From positions 1-9,077 of the forward strand of contig JAAZGD010000025.1 in assembly GCA_012511395.1 (NCBI GenBank): 9,077 nucleotides of DNA, in the 5' to 3' direction. Below are positions 1-5,901 of this stretch, in pieces (within the stretch, counting starts at the first letter, position 1; every line of letters starts with the position of its first letter). The notes beneath the pieces are model-generated. The model had not been told where the DNA came from. It did not search any database and saw only the letters and a list, made by a program, of their open reading frames with translations. The position numbers were made by a program, and so were the translations under genes. This stretch comes from Clostridiales bacterium. Lineage in GTDB: Bacteria; Bacillota; Clostridia; Peptostreptococcales; Anaerovoracaceae.

Positions 1-1019
1 GCAGTTAAGTCGAATACTTGGGCTATGGCAGTACCTTGTGTGCCTCTGTATATTTCATCTTTGCCCATAATATTGTCTGCACATATTCTTGCCTGTTTGT
101 TGGCAGGACCTGCTAAAGGTATCATGCATGGAGTTTTAGTAACATGGTTTTCCACCTGAATAACGTCGCCCACCGCATAGATATCAGGGTCGTTTGTCAG
201 GAGTTTTGAATCTACTATGATTCCGCCCTTTTCGTTAACTGAAAGGCCTGCGCCTTTGGCAAGCTCGTTGTTAGGTCTTACGCCTATAGCCAGGATAACA
301 AGATCTGTTTCCACCTGTTTCCCACTTTGAAGCGTTATAGTAGTTACATTATCTTTTGTTTCAAAGGATTTAACACCGTCTCCTAGGTGGAGCTCCACAT
401 TATTCATGGCCATGTTCTCATGGATGACTTCTGCCATTTCAAAATCAAGAGGCGTCATTACCTGGTTCATCATTTCAATAAGCTGAACCTTTAAGCCTGC
501 TGCATGAAGGTTCTCAGCCATCTCCACACCTATGAATCCTCCTCCTATTACGGCAGCTCTCTTTGGAGCTTTTTCCTCAATATAGGCTTTTATGGCATCT
601 GTATCAGGAACAGTCCATAAAGAAAGGATATTGGGAGAATCTATTCCCGGAATCGGTGGCTTTAGAGGGGATGAGCCTGTGGCAAGGACAAGAACATCGT
701 AGTTCTCCTCGTAAGTTTTGTCTTCCTGAAGGTTGTGGACAGTTATTGACTTTGCTTCTCTGTTGATGCTTGTGACTTCAGATTCAAGCCGCACATCCAC
801 GTTGTACTTTGCCTTCATAATTTCTTTTGATTGAATGATCAGGTCTTCCCTCTCTTTAATTACATTTCCGATGTAATAGGGAAGGCCGCAGTTTGCATAA
901 GAGATGTATTTTCCTCTTTCAAAAATAACTATATCAAGGTCCTCAGAAAGCCTTCTGAGCCTTGTGGCAGTAGTGGCACCGCCTGCCACTCCTCCTACAA
1001 TAAGTATCTTCTTCTTCAT
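1..1019 (-). CDS. CoA-disulfide reductase / NADH oxidase family flavoprotein, C-terminus cut by window edge
   Basis: This is an FAD- and NAD(P)H-dependent oxidoreductase of the pyridine nucleotide-disulfide class, cytoplasmic. It likely reduces CoA disulfide, persulfide/polysulfide or O2 with NAD(P)H. The 339 visible residues start with an FAD-binding Rossmann fold (ILIVGGVAGGATTA, about residues 5-18). The motif YANCGLPYYIG (41-51) follows, with Cys44 at the place of the single redox cysteine of CoA-disulfide reductases and NADH oxidases. A second Rossmann motif for NAD(P)H (IGGGFIGVEMAE, 158-169), ATG near 113-115, AIGVRPN (244-250) and the FAD-contacting YAVGD (281-285) complete the pattern. 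The family is about 440-450 residues, or 550 and more when a rhodanese domain is fused; the window ends before that can be seen. The ATG at 1019 is preceded by GAAAGGATTACAGGA, which supplies a ribosome binding site. The gene is separated from the lipoprotein gene by a terminator, so it should have its own promoter. Family is certain; the exact substrate is not. Confidence 0.9.
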   Translation of the reverse strand, partial: MKKKILIVGGVAGGATTATRLRRLSEDLDIVIFERGKYISYANCGLPYYIGNVIKEREDLIIQSKEIMKAKYNVDVRLESEVTSINREAKSITVHNLQEDKTYEENYDVLVLATGSSPLKPPIPGIDSPNILSLWTVPDTDAIKAYIEEKAPKRAAVIGGGFIGVEMAENLHAAGLKVQLIEMMNQVMTPLDFEMAEVIHENMAMNNVELHLGDGVKSFETKDNVTTITLQSGKQVETDLVILAIGVRPNNELAKGAGLSVNEKGGIIVDSKLLTNDPDIYAVGDVIQVENHVTKTPCMIPLAGPANKQARICADNIMGKDEIYRGTQGTAIAQVFDLT

Positions 1020-1099
1020 TTCCTGTAATCCTTTCAAATAAAGATTGTTATTTATTGAACATACTAATTATGCCTATGGTTGAGATTTATATCTGTAAC

Positions 1100-1128
1100 A
1101 ATATCACCAAAAATGGAGGTTTTGTGAA
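1100..1128 (-). promoter_or_regulatory. candidate sigma-A promoter of the flavoprotein gene
   Basis: Reading the minus strand, TTCACA (1128-1123, five of six to TTGACA) is followed after 17 bases by GATATT (1105-1100, four of six to TATAAT). A start near 1093 would give a leader of about 74 bases. The -35 lies inside the Rex-like palindrome. A second, poorer pair (TTTTTG at 1113-1108, TATAAA at 1091-1086, spacer 16) cannot be excluded. Confidence 0.42.
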
Positions 1129-1139
1129 ATATTTTACTA
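1122..1139 (-). promoter_or_regulatory. Rex-like operator palindrome
   Basis: The minus strand reads TAGTAAAATATTTCACAA. By eye it matches 16 of 18 positions of the palindrome TTGTGAAATATTTCACAA, known as a binding site for the NADH/NAD+ sensor Rex in Bacillus and Staphylococcus. Many Clostridia use the related TTGTTAA-N4-TTAACAA. It overlaps the -35 of the promoter candidate of an NAD(P)H-using flavoenzyme, where a repressor would act. The function is inferred: no rex gene is in the window and binding is not shown. Confidence 0.5.
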
Positions 1140-1168
1140 AAAAACCTCCGATTGTTAAATCGGAGGTT
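1139..1168 (-). terminator. intrinsic terminator of the lipoprotein gene
   Basis: A perfect 11-bp stem (arms 1143-1153 and 1158-1168, AACCTCCGATT / AATCGGAGGTT) closes a 4-base loop. In the minus-strand direction it ends in a run of six T (1144-1139), the first two of them in the stem. It lies 16 bases after the lipoprotein stop codon and before the promoter region of the flavoprotein gene, so it should separate the two transcripts. In the plus direction the following bases are only moderately T-rich. Confidence 0.88.
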
Positions 1169-1184
1169 AATATTTATAGTTTTT

Positions 1185-1697
1185 CTAAGGAACGTACTGT
1201 TGGATTATGAGTTCGCAGGCATCATACATGATGTAGAAGTAGAAGAACTGGGAATCTAAGTATTCCTGATGCATACCTCTTTGATCGTCCTTTAAGGCCG
1301 TTATGAAGTCAACACTTGTTAGGAAAAAGGTGGTCTGATCAGGTGCTATTTTTGGAAGGAATACGCTTCTTACGGTAGGCGAAATAGTAATATCGTATTC
1401 CATGTTTAAATCAGCTATATAAAAACCGTTAGGCTGGGAGTTATCGTTTATGAATTCCTTTCCATCCACTATTAATGTGTAGTAACCGTTTTCTTTTGCA
1501 GTAATGGACTTAATAATCCCGAATTTCTTAACGGCGCCATCTCTTGTTAACTGCTTTGCAAAATCGCCGGTAAGATAGGAAACAGTGATTTCAGGTTCTA
1601 TATAAGTGCCTCCTGAAAGGTTGGACTGGCAACCCAAGAGGGAGAGAGGAACAGATAAAAGCAGGAACAAACATAGGGCTATAGCAGTTTTTTTCAC
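1185..1697 (-). CDS. small secreted lipoprotein of unknown function
   Basis: I do not recognise the family. The product has 170 residues. It starts with a lysine pair and a hydrophobic run ending in SLLGC, a lipoprotein signal with the lipidated Cys at residue 23, so it should be anchored to the outer face of the membrane. The mature part, about 148 residues, alternates short hydrophobic and polar stretches as in a beta-rich fold (for example GYYTLIVDGKEF) and ends in an aromatic-rich segment (FFYFYIMY). No catalytic motif is visible. The GTG at 1697 is chosen because AAAGGAG lies 9 bases upstream. An in-frame ATG at 1727 sits almost at the predicted transcription start and would lack a leader. 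The gene has its own extended -10 promoter and terminator, so it looks like a single-gene transcript, divergent from the dcw cluster. A link to the cell wall is possible from position only. Confidence 0.82.
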   Translation of the reverse strand: MKKTAIALCLFLLLSVPLSLLGCQSNLSGGTYIEPEITVSYLTGDFAKQLTRDGAVKKFGIIKSITAKENGYYTLIVDGKEFINDNSQPNGFYIADLNMEYDITISPTVRSVFLPKIAPDQTTFFLTSVDFITALKDDQRGMHQEYLDSQFFYFYIMYDACELIIQQYVP

Positions 1698-1706
1698 AAG
1701 AGTGTT

Positions 1707-1713
1707 CTCCTTT
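1707..1713 (-). promoter_or_regulatory. ribosome binding site deciding the lipoprotein start
   Basis: The minus strand reads AAAGGAG, 9 bases before the GTG at 1697. This supports the GTG rather than the in-frame ATG at 1727, and the shorter start also gives a normal-length lipoprotein signal peptide. Confidence 0.75.
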
Positions 1714-1731
1714 CTTTGAATTATCACCTTG

Positions 1732-1760
1732 ATTATACCACGATTTTTACTGATTTACAG
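1732..1760 (-). promoter_or_regulatory. extended -10 promoter of the lipoprotein gene
   Basis: The minus strand carries TGGTATAAT, a perfect TATAAT (1737-1732) with the TGn extension. A weak -35, CTGTAA (1760-1755), stands 17 bases upstream. The start is expected near 1724-1726, leaving about 28 bases of leader before the GTG. A short inverted repeat TTTAC-AGGG-GTAAA (1754-1767) covers the -35. It might be an operator, but five-base arms are too short to claim that. Confidence 0.7.
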
Positions 1761-1768
1761 GGGTAAAC

Positions 1769-1797
1769 CTTACAATTTTGTTACATTTTTTTAAAAT
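1769..1797 (+). promoter_or_regulatory. candidate promoter of the dcw cluster
   Basis: CTTACA (1769-1774, four of six to TTGACA) and TAAAAT (1792-1797, five of six to TATAAT) are 17 bases apart. A start near 1804 would put all the TGG-type boxes in an untranslated leader of about 190 bases. An alternative -10 is TATAGT (1842-1847), which has no good -35. This is the best candidate I see, not a firm one. Confidence 0.35.
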
Positions 1798-1809
1798 TTG
1801 ATTCGATAT

Positions 1810-1823
1810 GTGGTGGAGTGGTT
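1810..1823 (+). promoter_or_regulatory. upstream cluster of GTGG-type boxes
   Basis: GTGGTG, GTGGAG and GTGGTT are packed in 14 bases and share the core of the boxes at 1875-1961, but at 3- and 5-base steps rather than 10. The cluster lies where the -35 of the TATAGT at 1842-1847 would be. It could be an extra contact site for MraZ or a chance G-rich stretch. Confidence 0.3.
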
Positions 1824-1874
1824 CTTTAAAAACATACTACATATAGTGAAATGTTGAGAGAATTTAGGATTGTA

Positions 1875-1961
1875 GTGGTTGGAGAGGTCTAAAAGTGGAG
1901 GGAATATCGAAATAATGGAGTAAAATAGTTGCATATTGGAGAGAAATGGAGTAGAGTGGTT
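1875..1961 (+). promoter_or_regulatory. tandem TGG boxes at 10-base steps, likely MraZ operator
   Basis: Clear boxes are GTGGTT (1875), GTGGAG (1895), ATGGAG (1915), TTGGAG (1936), ATGGAG (1946) and GTGGTT (1956). Steps are 20, 20, 21, 10 and 10 bases, so all lie within a base of one helical face. Degenerate copies fit the same phase: TAGGAT (1865), ATAGTT (1925) and perhaps TTGAGA (1854). E. coli MraZ is known to bind direct TGGGN repeats with 5-base spacers, also a 10-base period, upstream of its own gene. The array ends 30 bases before the mraZ start codon. Identification by pattern and place; whether it represses or activates here is not shown. Confidence 0.68.
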
Positions 1962-1979
1962 TTAATAATGGTACTTTCA

Positions 1980-1986
1980 AGAGGTG
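1980..1986 (+). promoter_or_regulatory. ribosome binding site deciding the mraZ start
   Basis: AGAGGTG stands 5 bases before the ATG at 1992. The open frame continues upstream to a TTG at 1929, but that part runs through the TGG boxes and adds residues not found in MraZ proteins. The start at 1992 gives the standard MraZ N-terminus. Confidence 0.75.
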
Positions 1987-1991
1987 TCGCT

Positions 1992-2423
1992 ATGTTAATG
2001 GGTAAGTATCAAAATTCTATTGATGATAAGGCAAGGATGATTGTTCCTGCCAGATTTAGAGAGCAGTTGTCTTTGAAATGCGTTTTAACAAGAGGTATAG
2101 ACAACTGCCTTTATATTTATCCCATGAATGAATGGTCGGTGCTTATGGAAAAACTGTCAAAGCTTCCTATGAGTGACCCCGATGCCAGAGCCTTTGTCCG
2201 TCACTTCTATGCAAATGCAGTAGATGTGGATATCGACAGGCAGGGCAGGCTTACCATACCTTCTGAATTAAGAGATTGGGCGGGCATAACGAAAGATCTT
2301 GTGACCATAGGGCTTATAAGCCGCGTTGAGGTGTGGAGCAAAGAACACTTTGAGGATGAGCAGGGAAGAACGGAGCTTGAGCAGTCAGACTTTGCAAAGA
2401 AGATGATGGAATATGGAATTTAA
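1992..2423 (+). CDS. mraZ: MraZ, transcriptional regulator of the dcw cluster
   Basis: MraZ is a DNA-binding protein that forms ring-shaped oligomers and controls the first promoter of the division and cell wall cluster. The 143-residue length is the usual one. Two AbrB/SpoVT-like half domains are seen. The first has MGKYQNSIDDKARMIVP (about 3-19) and the second DVDIDRQGRLTIP (78-90), with the family's DxxGR element at 82-86. In the first half the Gly of that element is Ala (DDKAR, 11-15), a departure from the usual DxKGR. The start at 1992 is set by AGAGGTG upstream and by the typical MLMGKYQNSIDD beginning. The gene is the first of the cluster and overlaps rsmH by 11 bases, so the two are probably translated in a coupled way. 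The phased TGG boxes directly upstream suggest autoregulation. Confidence 0.95.
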   Translation: MLMGKYQNSIDDKARMIVPARFREQLSLKCVLTRGIDNCLYIYPMNEWSVLMEKLSKLPMSDPDARAFVRHFYANAVDVDIDRQGRLTIPSELRDWAGITKDLVTIGLISRVEVWSKEHFEDEQGRTELEQSDFAKKMMEYGI

Positions 2424-3354
2424 GCATGAGCCGGTTCTTTATGAAGAAGTAATTGAATTGTTATCTGTTAAGCCTTCAGGAATTTATGTGGATGGAACCA
2501 TGGGTTCGGGAGGCCACGGTGAAGGTATCTGTGAGATTCTTTCGGAAGACGGTTGGTATGTGGGAATAGACAGAGACTGGGAAGCCGTTAAGGAAACAGA
2601 GAAGAGATTAGAAAAGTACAGATGTAAAAAGACCTTTATAAAAGGAAACTTCAAAGATATTAAAAGTTTTTTGGAAGACCTTGATGTAGATGAAATTGAT
2701 GGAGCACTCCTTGATCTTGGAGTCTCATCTTATCAGCTTGATAACCCTGAAAGAGGTTTTTCCTACATGCAGGATGCGCCTCTAGATATGAGAATGGACA
2801 TAGATAGTTCCCTAACTGCCTTTGAAGTGGTGAACAGCTATAAGCAGGAGGACCTTTCAAGGATCATCTTTAAATACGGGGAGGAAAGATATGCCAGATC
2901 TATAGCTTCCTTAATAATTAAGGAAAGAGAATCAGGGCCCATAGAAACCACCTTTCAGCTGGTGGACATTATTAAAAGAGCAATCCCGGCAAAGGCAAGG
3001 AGGGAAGGACCTCATCCTGCCAAGAGAACATTTCAGGCCATCAGGATTGAAGTGAACGGTGAGCTGTCAGAGCTGGGTGAAGGAATTTCCGACTTCATAG
3101 ATGTTTTAAAGGAGGAAGGAAGACTTTTAATAATCTCATTTCACTCTTTGGAGGACAGGATTGCCAAGGAAGTTATACAGAAGAGATTAAACCCCTGTGA
3201 ATGTCCGAAAACTTTACCTCAATGTGTCTGCGGCAAGGTGACAGATATTAAAAAGGTAACAACCAAGCCCGTTACGGCAGGTGAAGAGGAGCTTTTAAGA
3301 AACCCAAGGGCAAGAAGCGCAAAGCTGAGAGTTATTGAAAAACAAGGAGCATAA
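2413..3354 (+). CDS. rsmH: 16S rRNA m4C1402 N4-methyltransferase RsmH (MraW)
   Basis: RsmH is a cytoplasmic enzyme that uses S-adenosylmethionine to methylate N4 of cytosine 1402 in the decoding centre of 16S rRNA. The 313 residues are full length. The family motifs appear in order: HEPVLYEEV (5-13), the SAM-binding DGTMGSGGHGEGI (27-39), GALLDLGVSSYQLD (97-110), RGFSYMQDAPLDMRMD (114-129), GEERYARSIA (156-165), FQAIRIEVNGEL (207-218), SFHSLEDRI (242-250) and NPRARSAKLRV (297-307). Near the C-terminus are two CxC pairs (Cys262/264 and Cys271/273), often seen in Firmicute RsmH and possibly metal-binding. Its ATG lies inside the end of mraZ with only a poor ribosome binding site, so translation is probably coupled to mraZ. 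It is followed after 2 bases by ftsL. Confidence 0.97.
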   Translation: MEFKHEPVLYEEVIELLSVKPSGIYVDGTMGSGGHGEGICEILSEDGWYVGIDRDWEAVKETEKRLEKYRCKKTFIKGNFKDIKSFLEDLDVDEIDGALLDLGVSSYQLDNPERGFSYMQDAPLDMRMDIDSSLTAFEVVNSYKQEDLSRIIFKYGEERYARSIASLIIKERESGPIETTFQLVDIIKRAIPAKARREGPHPAKRTFQAIRIEVNGELSELGEGISDFIDVLKEEGRLLIISFHSLEDRIAKEVIQKRLNPCECPKTLPQCVCGKVTDIKKVTTKPVTAGEEELLRNPRARSAKLRVIEKQGA

Positions 3355-3356
3355 AA

Positions 3357-3788
3357 GTGATTGCTGCCAACAAGTGGTACCAGTATCAACAACAATATGG
3401 AGAAGCAGTCTTTCAGCCTTATGTAAGGGTTACGAGGGCAAGGGAAAAAGTTAGAGTCAGAGTAACCTCAAAGGACAGGCTTGTTTTGATTGTTTTAACT
3501 ATAATGGCAGGTTTAATAGGCATAGGTCTTGTAATATCTTCTGCCTTTTCAGCTTCCATAAAGTATGATATAAATACGCTAATAAAGGAAAACGCAGTAA
3601 TCCAAGGGGAAATAGAAAATCTTAATGTGGAGATCAAGGCAGCCTCAAATATAGGTGCCATTGAAGAGAGAGCTCTTTCAGAATTAGGCCTTGTGTATCC
3701 TGATTACACTCAGTTTAGATACCTTGAGGAGATAAAGGAAGAAGACTACAGTCTGGCTTCAATAATTAAAGACAGAGCATATAACTGA
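3357..3788 (+). CDS. ftsL: FtsL-type cell division membrane protein
   Basis: FtsL is a bitopic membrane protein of the divisome that pairs with DivIC/FtsB and helps activate septal peptidoglycan synthesis. Sequence similarity in this family is low, so the call rests on layout and position. The protein has 143 residues: a basic cytoplasmic N-terminal part (about 1-40), one membrane segment (about 41-65, LVLIVLTIMAGLIGIGLVI), a predicted coiled coil (about 68-98, INTLIKENAVIQGEIENL), and the short conserved-looking tail EERALSELGLVYPD (103-116) common in Firmicute FtsL/DivIC proteins. The start is GTG at 3357, with AAGGAG 7 bases upstream, inside the end of rsmH. It sits between rsmH and the transpeptidase gene, the standard ftsL place. 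Unlike the other joints of the cluster, it is followed by a 99-base gap with a hairpin. Confidence 0.85.
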   Translation: MIAANKWYQYQQQYGEAVFQPYVRVTRAREKVRVRVTSKDRLVLIVLTIMAGLIGIGLVISSAFSASIKYDINTLIKENAVIQGEIENLNVEIKAASNIGAIEERALSELGLVYPDYTQFRYLEEIKEEDYSLASIIKDRAYN

Positions 3789-3816
3789 TACACTGATTCT
3801 TCAACTGAATTCCATG

Positions 3817-3864
3817 AAAACCAGACAGTCTTAAATTAGGATAAGAAGTGTGTCTGGTTTTCTT
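3817..3864 (+). terminator. hairpin in the ftsL-PBP gap, possible attenuator or partial terminator
   Basis: AAAACCAGACA (3817-3827) pairs perfectly with TGTCTGGTTTT (3851-3861). Inside it, TCTTA (3829-3833) can pair with TAAGA (3842-3846) around an 8-base loop. The 3' arm ends in four T, then CTT. The T run is short and takes part in the stem, so full termination is doubtful; partial termination, RNA processing or stabilisation of the downstream message are equally open. The next gene starts 24 bases further on. Confidence 0.5.
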
Positions 3865-3887
3865 AGAATAAAAAAAGGGAAAGTCTT

Positions 3888-5885
3888 ATGGGAAGCGTAA
3901 GTATTAAAACTAAAAAGAGGCTTTTGGCAGTTTTCATAATTCTGGCTATTCTTGTAACGGCCCTTGCTTTTCGTACAGGCTGGCTTCAGGTGGTGAGAGG
4001 GGAAGAACTTAAAACAAGAGCCATGGGCCAGCAGACGAGAGATGTGCCTATTGAAGCAAAAAGGGGTACTATCTATGACATAAATATGGAAGAGTTGGCA
4101 GTATCTGCAAGGTCCTTTTCATGTTGGGTAAGGCCTTCACTTTTGTGGCGAGGTAAGGATGATGTGGAAAAAGAGGTTAACGCCATTAAAACCATGGAAA
4201 AACTAAGCCCTTTACTGGATATGTCAATGGAGGACATTAGAGAGCTGGCATATAAGGATAAGGTGATAGTTAGAATTGCCAAGTATTTGGATAAGGAGAC
4301 GGCAGATGCCATAAAAGAATCATCGCTGTACGGAGTAGAAATCACGGAAGAATCAAGAAGGTACTATCCCATGGGAGCCTTTGCCTCTCAGCTTCTTGGA
4401 AGTGTAACAGATGACAATGTGGGATTGTCCGGCCTTGAAGCTTACTATGATTCATATTTAAGCGGCATCAGAGGCAGATGGATTAAAAATGTGGACGCAG
4501 AAGGGAACGGTCTTTCCTTTGGAGTGGAAAGGTATTATGAAGAGCAGGACGGCCTTGACCTGGTACTCTCTGTGGACTCGGTGATTCAGCACTATGTGGA
4601 GAAATCCATGGAGGAGGTTTTGGTTCAAACAAAAGCAGACAGAGTGTGGTGCCTTGTTATGGATCCTGAGACTGCAGAGGTCATGGCAATGGCAGCCCTT
4701 CCTGAGTTTGACCCCAACTTCCCCAGAGAGCCTGTAGATGAAGATATTAAAGGAACATTTGCCACCCTTACTGAAGAAGAGAAGATGGCTTACTGGAACA
4801 GGATGTGGAGGAACCCCTTAATCAGCGATACCTATGAGCCGGGCTCCACATTTAAATTAATAACTACGGCCATCGGTCTTGAGGAAAGAGTTACTTATCT
4901 GGATGATGTATTCGTATGTACAGGAAGCATTAAAGTTTATGACACAGTCTTAAGATGCTGGAGGTATTACCAGCCTCACGGAAGGCAGACTCTGGTGGAG
5001 GCTGTGGGAAATTCCTGTAACCCCGTTCTCGTTCAGGTAGGCCAAAGAATAGGTGAAGACAGATATTATACATATCTTGATTTATTTGGATTTAATGAAA
5101 AGACGAAAATTGATTACCCCGGCGAAGGAATGTCAATTCTTCAGTCGAGAGAATACAAGAACCCTGTAGGCCTTGCCACCATGGCATATGGTCAAGGTAT
5201 AGCGGTAACTCCAATTCAGATATTGACCGCCTTTTGTGCAATCGGTAACGGCGGATATCTTATGGAGCCTCATATAGTAAAGAGCTTACAGGATAAGGAT
5301 GGAAACACAGTGCTGGATGTGGAGCCTAAAATAGTAAGAAGGGTACTTTCAAAGCAGACTGCAGATGAAATGCGCTATATTATGGAGTCTGTAGTTAAAG
5401 AGGGCGGCGGAGGCACTGCTAAGGTTGAAGGATACAGGGTGGGAGGTAAAACGGGAACTGCTCAAAAGGCCATGGCAGGAGGTTACAGCAATGAAACCTA
5501 CTCCTCATTTATAGGTATGGCACCTATGAATGATCCAAAGGTGGCTATTCTTCTTGTGGTGGATAATCCAAAGGGTGTGAAATTTGGAAGTGTCACTGCA
5601 GCACCGGGTGTCCAAAAGATTCTTGCAGAAACATTAAGATACTTAAACGTTAAGCCGGAGTTTTCCCAAGAGGAGCTGGCTCAGCTAAAAAGAGGCACGG
5701 TAACTTTGCCCTCTCTTACAGGCCAAAGTTTGGAAAACGCTATAGGCATCCTGGGAGGCATGTCTTTGAAAGGCATAGTGTCACCTGAGCCTTTGGATTC
5801 AGAGGATTTAATGGTAACGGATCAATACCCCAAGGCAGGTGAAAGCGTTAAATCAGGAAGTCAGGTTTATCTTTATTGGAAATAG
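3888..5885 (+). CDS. spoVD: class B penicillin-binding protein, SpoVD/FtsI type, with one PASTA domain
   Basis: This is a membrane-anchored peptidoglycan transpeptidase that cross-links stem peptides through an active-site serine and is a beta-lactam target. The 665 residues hold a short cytoplasmic tail, one membrane anchor (about 11-30), a PBP dimerisation/pedestal domain (about 50-220), a transpeptidase domain (about 245-585) and one C-terminal PASTA domain (about 603-664). Catalytic motifs are complete: STFK with Ser320 and Lys323, SCN at 376-378, KTG at 521-523. The RGxIxDRNG motif of class B PBPs is altered to RGTIYDINMEELA (59-71). One PASTA domain and the length resemble SpoVD of Bacillus (about 645 residues) rather than the two-PASTA PBP2B. 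As the only transpeptidase gene at this place, however, it could serve vegetative division, spore cortex synthesis or both. The ATG at 3888 follows AAGGGAAAG. murF begins 16 bases downstream. Confidence 0.92.
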   Translation: MGSVSIKTKKRLLAVFIILAILVTALAFRTGWLQVVRGEELKTRAMGQQTRDVPIEAKRGTIYDINMEELAVSARSFSCWVRPSLLWRGKDDVEKEVNAIKTMEKLSPLLDMSMEDIRELAYKDKVIVRIAKYLDKETADAIKESSLYGVEITEESRRYYPMGAFASQLLGSVTDDNVGLSGLEAYYDSYLSGIRGRWIKNVDAEGNGLSFGVERYYEEQDGLDLVLSVDSVIQHYVEKSMEEVLVQTKADRVWCLVMDPETAEVMAMAALPEFDPNFPREPVDEDIKGTFATLTEEEKMAYWNRMWRNPLISDTYEPGSTFKLITTAIGLEERVTYLDDVFVCTGSIKVYDTVLRCWRYYQPHGRQTLVEAVGNSCNPVLVQVGQRIGEDRYYTYLDLFGFNEKTKIDYPGEGMSILQSREYKNPVGLATMAYGQGIAVTPIQILTAFCAIGNGGYLMEPHIVKSLQDKDGNTVLDVEPKIVRRVLSKQTADEMRYIMESVVKEGGGGTAKVEGYRVGGKTGTAQKAMAGGYSNETYSSFIGMAPMNDPKVAILLVVDNPKGVKFGSVTAAPGVQKILAETLRYLNVKPEFSQEELAQLKRGTVTLPSLTGQSLENAIGILGGMSLKGIVSPEPLDSEDLMVTDQYPKAGESVKSGSQVYLYWK

Positions 5886-5901
5886 CCAAGAGGTGAGATA
5901 A

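Noticed and set aside
563..1028. Two short plus-strand open frames (563-766 and 831-1028)
   Set aside because: Both are antisense to the flavoprotein gene, whose motifs are unmistakable on the minus strand.
1698..1727. Longer lipoprotein start at ATG 1727
   Set aside because: It coincides with the predicted transcription start and has no binding site in the transcript. GTG 1697 has AAAGGAG at a good distance and a compact signal peptide.
1754..1767. TTTAC-AGGG-GTAAA inverted repeat as an operator
   Set aside because: Five-base arms in A/T-rich DNA are common by chance, and no known regulator motif is matched.
1778..1796. TTGTTACATTTTTTTAAAA as a second Rex site in the divergent region
   Set aside because: Only the left half fits. 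The right half is an A/T run, and nearby genes give no redox link.
1929..1991. N-terminal extension of mraZ starting at TTG 1929
   Set aside because: It lacks a good ribosome binding site, runs through the TGG boxes, and adds 21 residues foreign to MraZ, while ATG 1992 has AGAGGTG and gives the standard N-terminus and length.
2660..4345. Minus-strand open frames of 66-90 codons within rsmH, ftsL and the PBP gene
   Set aside because: They lie wholly inside genes with full family motifs and show no motifs or binding sites of their own.
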